DNA from: Epiperipatus broadwayi
Taxonomy: Eukaryota; Onychophora; Udeonychophora; Euonychophora; Peripatidae
Assembly: GCA_028023455.1 (NCBI GenBank)
Contig: JAQFVV010012511.1
Location: 248,001-312,000, forward strand
Direction of reading: 5' to 3'
Length of the DNA: 64,000 bases
This document shows positions 49,196-61,003 of the stretch, one piece after another. The stretch's first letter is position 1; each line of letters opens with the position of its first letter. A model generated the notes under the pieces. The model saw nothing but the letters and a program-made list of their open reading frames with translations. It was not told the origin of the DNA and made no database searches. Both the position numbers and the translations under genes were made by a program.

Positions 49196-51846
49196 TAACT
49201 AAAACACACTTTCCCTCATTTGCTTCACTTTATATTTATTAATTATCAGCTGGTTATAGAGATTTGACTTGAATTGACATGCCTACGCATTCATAGTATC
49301 TATAGCTCCTACCATCCCCTCCATACGAAATTTTCCCATGTTCTGAGTCATCCTTGCCTTTTTGTGAAGTTTTCCTAATATTCGGTCATTCAATGGGTGA
49401 GGGAAAAGGATTCGGCTGCTAAATACAAACATGGATGTACGTAAATTAATCCAATTCGGTCCCTCCCAAACTTAACTAACTCTCTCACTGCGCAAATGTC
49501 TGCGTTTATGGGCTACAGCCCAAGCGCCAATCTTGCTATTTAACAAAAATTGCAGAATTTGCTAACAATAAATTAACTCAATAAATTTTAAGCTTTTGCC
49601 TGGTTTATACTAGCTTATGCTCAGGGGGGTGGGGGTGGCATAACCCGCCGGAGAAGAAACGGCAGGTGAATTAAAACTCTTTCTTTCCCTTTCTTTTACC
49701 TTGATCTAACACATTTGTTTCTTAGAATTACTAAACATATATCAACACGCACTCTTAGGAAAATAATAATGGAATCTATTTCAAAACATACAATACGTAT
49801 AATAAAATGTAAAAAAGACAAATAAACAAACAAAAAAAATATAAAGTTAGTTTTGTTAAATTTAAAATCTATTGATATTTATTTGAAGAAATTATAAAGT
49901 GGCACACACGTGTATATGACATAATATTCTGTTTACAGGATGTTATAGTTAAGGAATAAAATCTATAAAGCAAAATACATATAAAGTTATTACACTATTT
50001 GATTCTTGTGTATTTAAAGATTGGAAATAATAGCAAATATATTTACGGTTGTTTTGACGAGTCTTCTGAATTTAAAGTAAATGTTTCTGAGTGCACTCTT
50101 TGTGTTTATCAATTCTTTTACTTTCATTCCAATTCCTTGGGTTAACGTGGATAAATCGTGAGTCCATTTGGTCTTTCAATTCAGGATTCTAATTAACAAG
50201 TTCATCGTTCCATGACAGATCTGTGGAGTAGTGAACATCAGTCATAGGATTCATTCACCATATGTTTTCTTTCTTTTTTTATATATAATATTTAGGGCAA
50301 TCTGTCTCTTAATATCATTGCGTGGCCTCAAAGGTACAGAAGGAGCTGGAGTCTAATATAGACCCCCAGCATGATGAGAACTTTACCCCATGCATTTCAT
50401 GGAGTTTCCTTTTTATCATATCTTGCCTTCTGCCTTCCCTCTGCAATAATCACTCTAGCCAGCAAAACTGACCATCAAAAAAAAATGTCCTCGCTCTTGA
50501 TCATGTTTTTTTTTTTTAATTCTTATCTCTCACAAAAGTCTTTTAACCCAATATCCGAACAAAAGAAAAACCACTTAGCAACTTGGTCTTAACTTTTGTT
50601 ATTTTTGGAAATTCACTTTAACTACGCTTTATTGTTTACCTTGATAATTAGACAATAGGATCCTCAAGAATTTAATTTTTTAATGGATATTCTGCCTGTT
50701 CTTTTCTTTTAGCTAAACACAAAAATCATTTGCACAAAGTTTCGAAACTTGATAATATATTAATCTTATTAATTTAAATGAAACATCCAACTATATCCAT
50801 TTCAATAACAATACAGTCCGTTTGACTAATTGATTCGTGGAAGGTAAATGAAATTTCTTTTTTTCCTTCATATTTTAAAATATTTGAAAATCTCTTGATT
50901 TTATTCATTTTTCCTACCTCCTTCAACACAATATTCATCAATATACACGTATGCCACAAAATAAGAATAAAATAAGTGAGACAAAGAAAGTAAAATATGT
51001 ACATTAGTATTAGTAACCTATCATCGCTATTATTATTATTATTTACGTAACTATATATGTGTAGGCTACGTGGTCCTTTCCAAATACACAACTCATGAAA
51101 CAAAACACACACATACATACATAGCCTGATTTACTCTCTCCCTTGTAACAGGGTTCGAACCCAGTTCCTATATTTCATAATTGTGATCTGTCAATAAAAT
51201 GAATATTGTGTGTTGGTATTTTATTGTTATTAGAGCACTAATTCGAGTTTGTGAGAAGGAAATGAATATTTATCGCAATAGATTTTAGTATGCTTTGACG
51301 AGATATTAAAGAAGGTTTTAAATGAAATTTGCATTTTGGAAGTCTCTAAATGGAAGGGAGTAATTACTTTTATTGTTATTTATTAAGACATTATAGTCGC
51401 GATTGTTTTATTCCAATTTGATTTTGAAAGAGATCAAGTCGCTACGCTTCAGCAATTATTTTATTATTTAAGTAATGGACGTGAATAAAGCGTCTACTTC
51501 ATTAATATAGGCATTGCTGACATAAGCAAATTATTCTAAGCTCAATGAACTCGCTATTATTTTAATATATGTATTTTAGGAAATCTAAGCTAATAATGCG
51601 GATTTCAATTCTTCAGGATTCTCATAGTCGGACAATAAGGCTCAAGGGTAACAAGGCCCGACCTCATTTCTTATGTCCGAGGAAGCTCTCTCTCCAGGTT
51701 GCGATCTGCGAAAACGCAGAGTGACCATTTTGTTCTCAAAGATAATGGCAAAATTTGCATTAATCTTATCGATGTTTTTATTCCTGCTATGTCAGTACTA
51801 CTTTTGTTCTCAAGATCTATATTTCTTTTAAAGTTGCCTCTAAGTC
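49196..51846. other. No gene recognised; partly less AT-rich
   Basis: The parts at 49200-49680 and 50090-50470 are less AT-rich and look unique. Translations on both strands are broken and unrecognised. GGGTTCGAACCC at about 51143-51154 resembles a pol III B box but no A box was found at the right spacing. Open frames at 50371-50592 and 50774-51118 look incidental. Confidence 0.4.
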
Positions 51847-51920
51847 GTGGCAAAGTGAGATATATCAAAATCAAAGTGATTTGGTGTGGCGAAGTGAGAT
51901 ATATCAAAATCAAAGTGATT
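51847..51920 (+). repeat. 38-bp tandem duplication
   Basis: Two near-identical units each contain GTGGCRAAGTGAGATATATC followed by AAAATCAAAGTGATTT. Confidence 0.9.
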
Positions 51921-52621
51921 TATTATTTGTTTAGTTATCCCTTTTAACATCGGTAACCTGCTTGATTTATAGCGATTCCCTTTTAATAGCGAATTCCTAA
52001 ATGTACACAATTCACATTAAGACATTATATAATTAAAAGACCATATTGTAGACGTATAAATCAAATATTCATTTGTGAATGATATTATTTTGTGTTTATA
52101 AAATATTAATTTTATTAATAATAAATTAGTGCACTTAATAACAATGAGTTATATATAGTTTACAGATCACTACCTCATTGGCACATACATCTTCCCCGCC
52201 AATATTGAACGAAGCATTTAATTAATGTATAATGTTTTCCAAATATTAGAAACTAGTAAAGAAAGTAGCTCTTTTATATGAACCAGTTATTTTATCATAT
52301 TAAACAGTATTGTAAAACAAACCTGTAATCTATATTGCTTTTATTATTATTGACCCCAGATATTGTATTGCTAATTTGATGGCTTAAACTCACATACTTA
52401 TTAAATTCTTATCCTAGTTAGATAATTTATTTATGAATTTGCTTATTCATTTCTAGATAAGTTCTTTTAGTAAAGTAAAGATATGTGACGATAGTAGTTT
52501 TAAGTAATTTATCCGGGTTTCTTATGTAAATCTCCGTGAGCTAGCGGGCTGTACAAAAGGAGTTTGTGCATAATAATAATACTATATACTGTGTAGATAT
52601 GATAAAGGAGTTCAAAGAGAT
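51921..52621. other. No gene recognised; AT-rich
   Basis: This is an AT-rich spacer with nothing identified on either strand. Confidence 0.5.
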
Positions 52622-52731
52622 GTAAAATGTGATTGTTATTAAAAATTTTAAATATAAAAATTATAAATACAATGAAACAGTCATATCTATTGGTGAGTCT
52701 GTTTCACCTACTATATTCTATAGTAGTATAT
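52622..52731 (+). mobile_element. Penelope-like element 3' fragment
   Basis: These ~110 bp are almost identical to 49087-49195, including the AAAAATTTTAAATATAAAAA segment and the hairpins GAAACAG...CTGTTTC and TACTATATTCTATAGTAGTA. Both copies stop at nearly the same point, so this may be a defined element end. Confidence 0.75.
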
Positions 52732-52940
52732 TTATTTCATATCCGACTCATCTCAAATTGCATATATTCCTTTTATTAAAACTTCAAGTGTGAGCTTTTA
52801 ACATTGCCAAGTATGTGCATGTATAATCACCTTGCTTATTATAATATGCAGACGCAAGCAGGGTAGCACATACGCATGTATGCCTTTTGTTTGTTAAAAC
52901 TGAAGTAAAGCTGGCAGTATGTAGTTAGAATTTATGTATA

Positions 52941-53100
52941 TAACAAAATTATAGATTTAGATTTTATAAATGTATTCATTTAAGATTTATATATAACCGC
53001 AGTATAGATTTAGATTTTATAAATTTATTCATTTAAGATTTATATATGACCGCAGTATAAATTTAGATTTTGTAAAAATTATTCATTTAAAAAATTTATA
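52941..53100 (+). repeat. 53-bp tandem repeat, about three copies
   Basis: Units start near 52951, 53004 and 53057 and share ATAGATTTAGATTTTATAAA and TATTCATTTAAGATTTATAT; two copies are separated by ACCGCAGT. Confidence 0.9.
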
Positions 53101-53455
53101 TTTTAATATTCATTTAAAATAATTTTTGAATTCTGTTGTTTGTTTAAAAGTACACAGGCTGTAAGTTTTTTTGTTTTTTTTTTTTTGGCTAAAAATAATC
53201 TTTCAGCTGAAAATTGATCTAATTTAAATTATAGGTAAAAACAAATTTTAAAACTTAGTCAGACATAAATTTATCTTAAGTGAAACTGAGAAACCCAAGG
53301 GAAAAGGGCTATTAACTCCAGATTTTGCTATGGATAATAATAAAAAAAAAAGAAGAGAAAGACAAAAGAAAACTTAGTTAAATGCAATATTCAAAGAGTA
53401 AACAGGTGACGTTGCTAAAGTGAAAGGGGGAGGGGAATACTGGCAAATAGATGAT
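53101..53455. other. No gene recognised
   Basis: AT-rich sequence ends in a purine-rich GGGGGAGGGG run at 53426-53435, just before the TATA-containing island. Confidence 0.5.
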
Positions 53456-53783
53456 ATAAAACTTATCGTGGCCATTTTAAGTTAATTAGACACATCTCTT
53501 TTCCAAATGAGTGTTGAAAAATAGTAATTAAAGATTTGTTCCCGCATTACTTTTTACCAAACTGAATTCGGACCAAGAAATTATGGAAAGCTGTTAAGAT
53601 GCGAACCATGAGCTAGTGGGATGATAGACTTGCTGTCTATCTCCCATGGAAAATGGTTCTACAGAATGAAGACAACATCAACCTCAGCCCTGCCCAAGTA
53701 ATGGAGAAACTGCATCCCGAACTAATGGAGAGAAGATGCCCAGTACAGAATGCCTTGAAAGACTGACTACCAAGCTTTACCGG
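53456..53783 (+). other. Exon-like island with TATA box and possible splice donor
   Basis: TATAAAA at about 53456 follows a G/A-rich run. The sequence at 53560-53780 is markedly less AT-rich than its surroundings and ends in a TTTACCGGTAAA palindrome whose GTAAAT could be a splice donor. One frame contains INLSPAQVM, which resembles the LSPAQ motif after the Ty3 integrase core, so a decayed retroelement is an alternative to a host non-coding exon. Stops exist in all frames. Confidence 0.3.
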
Positions 53784-53789
53784 TAAATC

Positions 53790-55103
53790 ATTCTGCAGAA
53801 TATCCGAATTTCATTTCTAAACAAACTCTAAATTAAAGCTAGCTAAATAATCAAGTATTGCATCTCTATAATATTTAAATGTTTTATTAAATCATTTATG
53901 TTTTATTTAATTTAAAATTACCGCACTCTTAAATTTCTTGCTTGATCATAAGAGTTTAAGTTCTATAAAACCATTTAAAACATGAGTTCTTATTCATTTT
54001 TCTAAATTATAACTTTATCAGTTTCTGCAATTTGTTCTTATGCCATCTATATTTTGTTGTTAAATTCATGTTTATTAATTTATGCTATGTTCATCAGAAC
54101 AGAGTTTAGCAGGGTTTAGTAATTCTCGGAGAGGCGATTAGGCACCTTTCCATTGTGGTAAAATATTGTAATATAAAGAAAATAGGCAAAACTCTCTTCT
54201 GAAATCAAATTATCATTTGTGCCAGATTTGAGCCAGCTACTTGTAACGTATTGAATGTTATTTTAGAAATTAATATTTTATTTAATATTAGGCTGGAGTA
54301 ATACTATGTAGCATATAAGTAATATTCTAATTCTTAATAAATCCGTGAATTTGCTGTAATTCTCCTTAATTACAGATTAAGCTATACAGATATCTTAAAT
54401 CAAATTCCTGTTATTACCTCTGTAGTGTGACTAGATATACTATTTATAAACTTACCAGTGGTGGTGGCATTGGTAGAAGCTATAGATTTGACATAATTGA
54501 TTTAGATAAAATATTAAATTAGCGTGGCAAATGAGTTGCTAATTAGCATAAATATGCTTAGCTTCTTGCTATACCTATAGTGGCTGCTTCAAGGTGGATT
54601 TAATGTAAAACCACGCATCTTAGTTCGAGCAACTGGGGTATTTTGCATTTTGTATTTGGAAGGAACCAAAATGTTCCAAAGACTCATTAAGCAGTCGTGT
54701 CACTCATGCAAACTAAAAGGCCTTTTTCTTAACATAGCAAATAGTGCAGTCTGGAGAACCGATTACTAGGTACAGAACCTCAATTAAGAGCACATTTGAG
54801 ACACATCCCCTCTGTTATCATAACTTGTAACACCGTAAAATTTGATGTTAAACTGCCCAGCATCAGTCCAGCCTTTCACAGTAATCAACCTTGGCTTTAT
54901 CCGATTCGGAATCTGGGTTAATTTAATTTATCTGTCTAGTAAATTATGTTTAAACTTAATAATATAACTCCAAGCAGTAGCTAATTAATTTGATCACTCT
55001 AGCTGTTACTAAATTTCCTGCCATAGTTCATAGCATAAATTCTAGCATAAGTGATAGGAAATATCTTGTCTTGCAATCAACTTAACCTTAGAATGAGTTT
55101 AGT
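53790..55103. other. No gene recognised; mixed composition
   Basis: AT-rich DNA surrounds less AT-rich parts at 54060-54150 and 54560-54920. TAATTAGCATAAATATGCTTAG near 54540 is a small inverted repeat with homeodomain-type words. A minus-strand GTAAGT donor-like site lies near 54455. A ~49-codon plus-strand frame near 54765-54917 is unrecognised. Possible regulatory DNA, but the sequence alone gives no proof. Confidence 0.3.
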
Positions 55104-55160
55104 TGGAAGCCAAATCGCTCAGTCGTTGAAACGTTAGACACTGTATCTTAATTGTGTATA
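55104..55160 (+). mobile_element. Possible SINE head (tRNA-like)
   Basis: GCCAAATCGCTCAGTCGTTG followed by AAACGTTAGACA has the look of a tRNA-derived A-box region (TRGCTCAGTYGG-like). A B box was not recognised, so the element is truncated or eroded. Confidence 0.35.
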
Positions 55161-55235
55161 TTCTTCTGTAACATAAAAGATGGTGTAGGCATGCATATTG
55201 TCAGTTCTATAAATCCATAATCTATTTAAACATTT

Positions 55236-55500
55236 TGTATTCCTAAGTATTCATTCACCTATATGTGAGCAAATATATATTTAATTTGCATTGTTTTATC
55301 ATTTACTGATTATTACATTAAATATTCTTTGTAAACCTAAGGTTCTCACCTGTGTGTGAGCAATATAATTTGCATTATTTTATCATTTACTAATTATCAC
55401 ATTAAATATTTTTTGTAAACCTAAGTATTTACTCACCTGCGTGCGAGCAATATATATATAATTTACATTGTTTTATCACTTATTAATTGTTACATTAAAT
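55236..55500 (+). repeat. ~84-94-bp tandem repeat, three copies
   Basis: Units begin near 55242, 55336 and 55420 with CCTAAG, then TCACCTRYRTGYGAGCAA, ATAATTTRCATTRTTTTATC and ACATTAAAT. They are diverged by several substitutions and AT-repeat length. Confidence 0.9.
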
Positions 55501-55794
55501 TTATAAAATATAAATTTCTTTCAGTCTCCATTCTTGCTCATTGCACTTATGAATCACTAATTAAGTTATATAATCACATGTGGGGAGGGGGTGTCTCATG
55601 TTTTACTGCTTTGCTATTTCTGGAACATGAATAAGGAGATATCATGTAGCCTCAGGCATGTCATTCACTATGGGTCAACTTGGAAGCACGAGTAAGAGAG
55701 TTAAGATATAATCAAACGTAGGATATTACTATCCTGACTTGGTCAGCTTTTGGTTCTCTGTTTTGGACTCACGGTCTGTTGAGCAAATGTACAA

Positions 55795-56460
55795 ACCAAC
55801 CATTACAACAATAAAAATATAACTAATTTTCAAAAGAATCAATTTATTACATTATATAAAGATTATAGATATAATCCTAAAACTATTAGAAATATAATTT
55901 TTAATTCTAAGAAATCTATATTAAATAATAACATTTGAACACAAAATGATTATAATGATGATAATGACAATAATTCAAATAAAAAATGAATCAAACTTTC
56001 ATATTATCCCAAAATTTATAATTTATTAAGAAAAAAAAAACAAAAATTATATTGATAAGCATATAAATATTGGATGGTCAAAATAATATATTCATAGATG
56101 CAGCAAAAAATACTAAACCTTTAAATTACATTAAAGATCCAAAAAGAAGATAAATAAATGAAACAAATTACATTAAGCATAACATAAATAATTTAATGAA
56201 TATTTATAAAACTTCAATAAATTTAGATAACTGGTCAATTAAAGATGAATGGAAAATTATATAAAATAGTATAAAGTTATATAATGTACTTATTATTTAT
56301 ACTGTATATTGTTATGTTATATAATCAATTCTTTAAAGTTATATTAGATCTCTATATAAAAATTTTATTCTATATTACTAATATTTATTTTGTTATTGTT
56401 GTTATTTTATTAATGTTAAAATAGATGCTTAACATTTGAAAAGGGTACAAAACTATGCCC
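55795..56460 (+). pseudogene. Penelope-like element relic, 3' part
   Basis: Matches the minus-strand relic at 36370-37000: ATTTTTAATTCTAAGAAATC, then CTATATTAAATAATAACATT, then CCCAAAATTTATAATTYATT, and the near-terminal TGGAAAATTATATAAAATAG. Translations such as INLDNWSIKDEWKI occur between stops. The copy includes the end of the endonuclease region and a ~150-bp AT-rich tail. It is inactive. Confidence 0.65.
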
Positions 56461-57162
56461 CAAAATGGGATTTTAATGTGTAATTATTATTAATATATAT
56501 ATATATTTAAATAGCTATTGCATGTGATTTTTATTAGTTATTATAATTTATATGAAAGAATAGCATAGTAGATTTCAATTTCCATTTTTGATATATATAT
56601 ATTTCCTTCTCCTTAGTTATTGGAATCAATTCAACAACTTTTAGATCAATAATGAATCATTATTATCATAATAATTGCTTGGCACTGTAAAGATTATGTT
56701 AGTATTTCTGAAGAAATAAGCTTCATGTTCACATGCTATAAGAATCTTTATCAAGTCAGAAATTTACTAATCATTTTAATAAACTTACAATGTTAACGCT
56801 TCTTGTGTTAATTTACCAACAAGTGGAAAATGAATGGATATAATTTATTCTCATTCAGTGTGATGTATGTATGAAATTGCATTAATAAGTTAAAACACCA
56901 TACTAATGTATGATTGATTATGAATATATTAATGTTATAACATCAAACAAGTTGCAAACATAAAATTGAACAATCATTCTGGAGTAAACTTTAATTATTC
57001 AAAACTTCTAGTTCATCACATTTAAGTAAATTCATACCTGCAATGAATGACTAATAAAAGTCTAACATTTTTATACTGAAAAATAGTTTCCAATATAAGA
57101 TTTTAAATAAAGAATATACTTTAAAACTCTGAAATTTGATTGGTTACATATACATACCAGAG
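56461..57162. other. No gene recognised; AT-rich
   Basis: This is an AT-rich spacer with TA-dinucleotide runs and nothing identified. Confidence 0.5.
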
Positions 57163-58160
57163 GATGCCCGAAAAATGGGTACACATTTTTAAGAAAAAGA
57201 AAAAAACTGCATTACCATTGTAATACTTAATATATATTGATAAGAAAAGATGAAGACAAGTCATATTAGCAATTGCAAGAAGTGCTCAAAGTAATTGCTA
57301 TCAGTACCCAGATACTTGATAATGGCAAACTATTCCTTTAGCAAAATAGCCCAGTATCCACTTGTATCATTAAATGAGCCATTTCACTTTCTTCCTGAAA
57401 TATGGCCAGTGTTTGAGTCACAGAAGTATGCCAAACAATATGCATGTGAGACAGAAGTTAACACCATAAGCAAACAATGCATTTTTAAAATAGCAAAATG
57501 GTAAGTTTCCATCCCAAGATTATTACATATACTGAATAAAAATGACTGTGATTAAAGAGTTCAGTATTGTGAGCGATTCCCAAATATGGTATGAGAGAGA
57601 AAATGAGGAATTTGTTAGAAAAATGTTTTAGTCTGATGAAACATAGTTTAAATTGAACAGAACAAATCTGACATAATTGTATATATTGGGCTCAGAATAA
57701 TCATACATTCATTTGGGTAAAAAAAAAAAGTCAATTTACTGGGTCTCAACATCTGGTATGAACTGTCTTTAAGGAAATTATACTGTTACTAGTCAAGTAT
57801 ACCTAGACATGCTACCCACATCCATTTTACCTGCAATTTGTACACGTTTACAATTTTACCTTCAATAAGGTGGCACCCCACCATATTTGCAAGAAACAAT
57901 GAGAACCTATCATCAATGATAACTTTTCTTCTTGTTCTTGTGACTTTATAGGCCTTGACTTCTACCTATGAAAAACCTTAAAAAATGTGAGTACTATAGA
58001 AAACTGGCTACATTGGTAAAAAAATTGAAATGGTATATGTAGCAATACAAATGGACACTTTGGTCAATGTTACTCAAGAAGTAATTCACCATCATCAGAC
58101 CTATCTGGACATCAGTGGCAACCATTTTGAATACCTCTTGTTGTACATATCAATCTTGAC
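57163..58160 (+). pseudogene. Decayed Tc1/mariner-superfamily transposase
   Basis: A terminal-repeat-like start (GATGCCCGAAAAATGGGTAC) is followed by fragments in several frames in the right order. These are a helix-turn-helix-like CETEVNTISKQCIFKIAKW (57430-57503), LNKNDCD then RVQYCERF, and FSDET at about 57629 (first catalytic Asp). QFYLQ then GGTPPY at about 57851 corresponds to the QQDGAPPH motif with its catalytic Asp changed to Gly. GNHFEYLL near 58115 marks the C-terminus. No right-hand terminal repeat was recognised. Stops, frame breaks and the lost Asp show it is dead. Confidence 0.8.
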
Positions 58161-58184
58161 TTAAATAAATCAATGATTGTTAAA

Positions 58185-59165
58185 ACAGGCAAAACTCACT
58201 ATACGTATTGCCACACACAGCAAGCTAGAGTAATCAATGGATGCCAGAAGGCTTGTGCATAAAATCCCCATCTAGTGCCTACTCATCTAATATCCCCAGA
58301 CTAGTTTCTGGCTTGTGGTCTTCGTCAGTGAGGAGCCTTGGATCTGAGAGCACTGCACCTAGATCTTAGGATCTAATGCAACCCTCCAGCAGCCACCTTT
58401 TATCTCCATTTAACTACAAAACTACGAGTCTTAAACTGAAAACACCATAATGTTTTCAATCCAAGCTCATTAGCTTATATAGTCATATGGGTCTGAACTC
58501 AGTTCAGTACTCATACATTTTGGTGTCTTTGGTTCTTTAATAACCATAGCCACCACTATCATATTAGGCAGGGTTGGTTTTAAGCCATAAACATCACATG
58601 ACCCCCACTTCTTATGCTTGTGTGTGGCAATACATATAGTGAGTTTTTCCAGTTTTAACAACAGCTATACACAAGCATAAGAAGTGGGGATCATGTGATG
58701 TTTATTGGCTTAAAACCAATCCTGCCTAATAGGATAGCGGTGGCTATGGTTATTAAAGAACCAAAGACACCAAAATGTATGAGTACTGAACTGAGTTCAA
58801 ATCCATATGACTATATAAGATAATGGACTTGGATTGAAAACATTAAGGTGTTTTCAGTTTAAGACTCATAGTTTTGTAGTTAAATGGAGATAAAAGGTGG
58901 CTGCTGGAGGATTGCATTTGATCCTAAGATCTAGGTGCAGTGGCTCTCAGATCCAAGGCTCCTCACTGATGAAGGCTACAAGCCAGAAACTAGTCTGGGG
59001 ATATTGGATGAGTAGGCACTAGATGGGGATTTTATGCACAAGCCTTCTGGCATCCACTGATTACTCTAGCTTGTTGTGTGTGGCAATACGTATAGTGAGT
59101 TTTGCCAGTTTTAACAACAGTTATACACAAACATAAGAAGTGGAGGTCGTGATGTTTATTGGCAT
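58185..59165. repeat. Palindromic repeat pair, best-preserved copies
   Basis: A plus copy (about 58185-58650) and a minus copy (about 58655-59165) of the family seen at 12729-14530 stand head to head. The segment GTGTGTGGCAATACGTATAG, continuing into TGAGTTTTGCCAGTTTTAAC, occurs in inverted orientation at 58188-58231 and twice in direct orientation near 58620 and 59077. It therefore marks the boundaries of each unit. Inner landmarks are AGATCTAGGTGCAGTG, GGCTCCTCACTGAYGAAG, GGGGATATTGGATGAGTAGG and GGGGATTTTATGCACAAGCC. No protein is encoded. It may be a MITE, a SINE-like unit or a fold-back transposon. Confidence 0.9.
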
Positions 59166-59224
59166 AAATCAATGATATAATATAAAATATTTTTATATAA
59201 CAGCAATAATATATATAATAATAA

Positions 59225-59640
59225 TCATACATAAAAAAGCTCTTTTAAGCAAATATAAATTTTTGCCCTTTTCAATGTGCTTTAACTAATTTACAATTAC
59301 AATCTACATTGCATTCACTGACATCTATCTTTTTTTATATATAAAATTGACTATAACTTTTTAAAACCATACAATATTTTCAGACAAAAAAAAAAGCCTG
59401 TGTAAATGTATATTACATAACCTTCCATTCATTTATTACTGACCAATTATTTATTAGTCAAATTAATTGATGTTTTATATATGTTCATATGATTATTTTT
59501 GTTATAATTAGTAATTGGATTTATATAGCTCTCTTCTATTACTAATTTCTTTAATATAAGTTAAAGAATTTATATTTTTAACACAATCTAGTTTATGTCC
59601 ATATTTTAAATAATGAATATATAAGGAAGATTACGTAATA
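59225..59640 (-). pseudogene. Penelope-like 3' fragment, inverted copy 1
   Basis: The reverse complement matches 59740-60110: TTTATGTCCATATTTTAAAT, TTACATAACCTTCCATTCAT and the AAAAGAGCTTTTTT-type outer end. It carries pieces of the endonuclease region but no readable intact motif. Confidence 0.65.
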
Positions 59641-59739
59641 TATATACATTTACTTAGGGGTTTATTTTTGTATGTCTTGAAAATATTGTATGGTTTTAGT
59701 AGGTTATAGTCAATTTTATATATATAAAAAAAGAATAAG

Positions 59740-60110
59740 ATAAATGTCGCTATGTATGCAATGTAGATCATAATTGTAAATTAGTTAAAGCACATTGAGA
59801 TCTGCTGTATATATTTATTATTTAAAATATGGACATAAAATAGTTTCTGTTAAAAATATAAGTCCTTTAAAATTAATAGAAGAAAGATATATGAAAGAAT
59901 GACATTAATTATAACAAAAATAATTGTATAAAACATCAATTAATTCGATTAATAATTGACTAATGATAAATGAATGGAAGGTTACATAATATACATTTAC
60001 ACAAGGGTGGTTTTTTTTTTTTTTTTCATCATTAAAGCACATTGAAAATGGCAAAAATTAATATTTTCCCAAAAGAGCTTTTTTGTTTATGATTATTATT
60101 ATTATACCGG
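59740..60110 (+). pseudogene. Penelope-like 3' fragment, inverted copy 2
   Basis: One frame reads YGHKIVSVKNISPLKLIEERY, plausibly the C-terminal part of the Penelope-like endonuclease region. The block CAATGTAGATYRTAATTGTA followed by AATTAGTTAAAGCACATTG is shared with copy 1 but sits at a different place in the order, so the pair is rearranged rather than a simple palindrome. Confidence 0.6.
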
Positions 60111-60593
60111 ACAAAAGCTTTAGACTCGCATAAACTGACCGCCAGGGCGCCACTAGTCCGAAATTTGGAACTAGACATTTATTTTTAAGGGGTTACAGGA
60201 TATGCGAATCGAATGCGCTGGACTAGCTCAATCAAGCAAATAAGATCTACGTTTTGTTCAGTGAGTTGGAAAGGTAGCAACAGAAAACAAAATCAACTAA
60301 GTAAATGAATAAAATAATTTTATTAAAAGTATGATTAAATAAACATAAATCTAAATAATAATCGTTAAAGCACACTTAAAATATGTATTACACGTACATT
60401 GGTCAAAATTGAACTAAAATATTTATATGGCTTTGAGAGCGATTTCCTGTGCGTGAAAGAGTGCAAAATACTGGCAGTAGCAGAAGTATTAGTAAGTATA
60501 CAGTGATCTCATGCCAGACAAGGGAGGTTAGCTTCCTGCTTATAACCCACAGTTAGGAAAAGAGATTTATGTCGAAACAGAAGAAATATGAAG
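60111..60593. other. Less AT-rich segment of unknown origin
   Basis: 60110-60280 is less AT-rich, with GACCGCCAGGGCGCCACTAG and a GTCCGAAATTTGGAACTAGA segment loosely resembling 36230-36270, which also borders a Penelope-like relic. It may be a terminal region of that element family. No coding region is seen. Confidence 0.35.
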
Positions 60594-61003
60594 GTAGCTT
60601 CCAAAACATTAATAATAATAATAAAAGAGTGTTGAAAGTTATTACTTTCAATCGATTGAGCTCCCTCTGAGTGAGACAGGCTAGGAGCTCATGATCTACC
60701 TATTGAGAGGGTTAAAACGATCGTACGTGCCCCTAATAAACGAAGTGGAAGCTTGAAGAAATAAAACTAAGAACTATTATATTTCTTAATAGTCTAAGAA
60801 ATAAGAAAGTAGCTTCCAAAACATTAATAATAATAAAAAGAGTGTTGAAAGTTATTACTTTCAATCGATTGATCTCCCCCTGAGTGAGACAGGCTAGGAG
60901 CTCACGATCTACCTATTGAGAGGGTTAAAACGATCGTACGTGCCCCTAATAAACGAATTGGAAGCTTGAAGAAATAAAATTAAGAACTATTATATTTCTT
61001 AAT
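60594..61003 (+). repeat. ~215-bp tandem duplication, two copies
   Basis: Copies start at 60594 and 60809 with GTAGCTTCCAAAACATTAAT and differ by a few substitutions and one AAT unit. Each contains TTTCAATCGATTGA, AGACAGGCTAGGAGCTCA and AAAACGATCGTACGTGCCCC. Confidence 0.93.

Noticed and set aside
51143-51154. GGGTTCGAACCC as part of a tRNA gene
   Set aside because: No A box or closing acceptor stem on either strand at the required spacing; the word is palindromic and can occur by chance.
57344-57501. Apparent internal exon with acceptor and GTAAGT donor
   Set aside because: Its translation continues into Tc1/mariner transposase fragments downstream and it lies after a transposon-like end, so it is part of that relic.
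58958-59035. Hammerhead-ribozyme-like core (CTGATGA, short stem, GAAAC, CTAGT...ACTAG stem) in the palindromic repeat
   Set aside because: The base that must pair next to the cleavage site is A instead of U, and copies at 12.8 and 13.4 kb do not keep the CTGANGA word. Probably coincidental.
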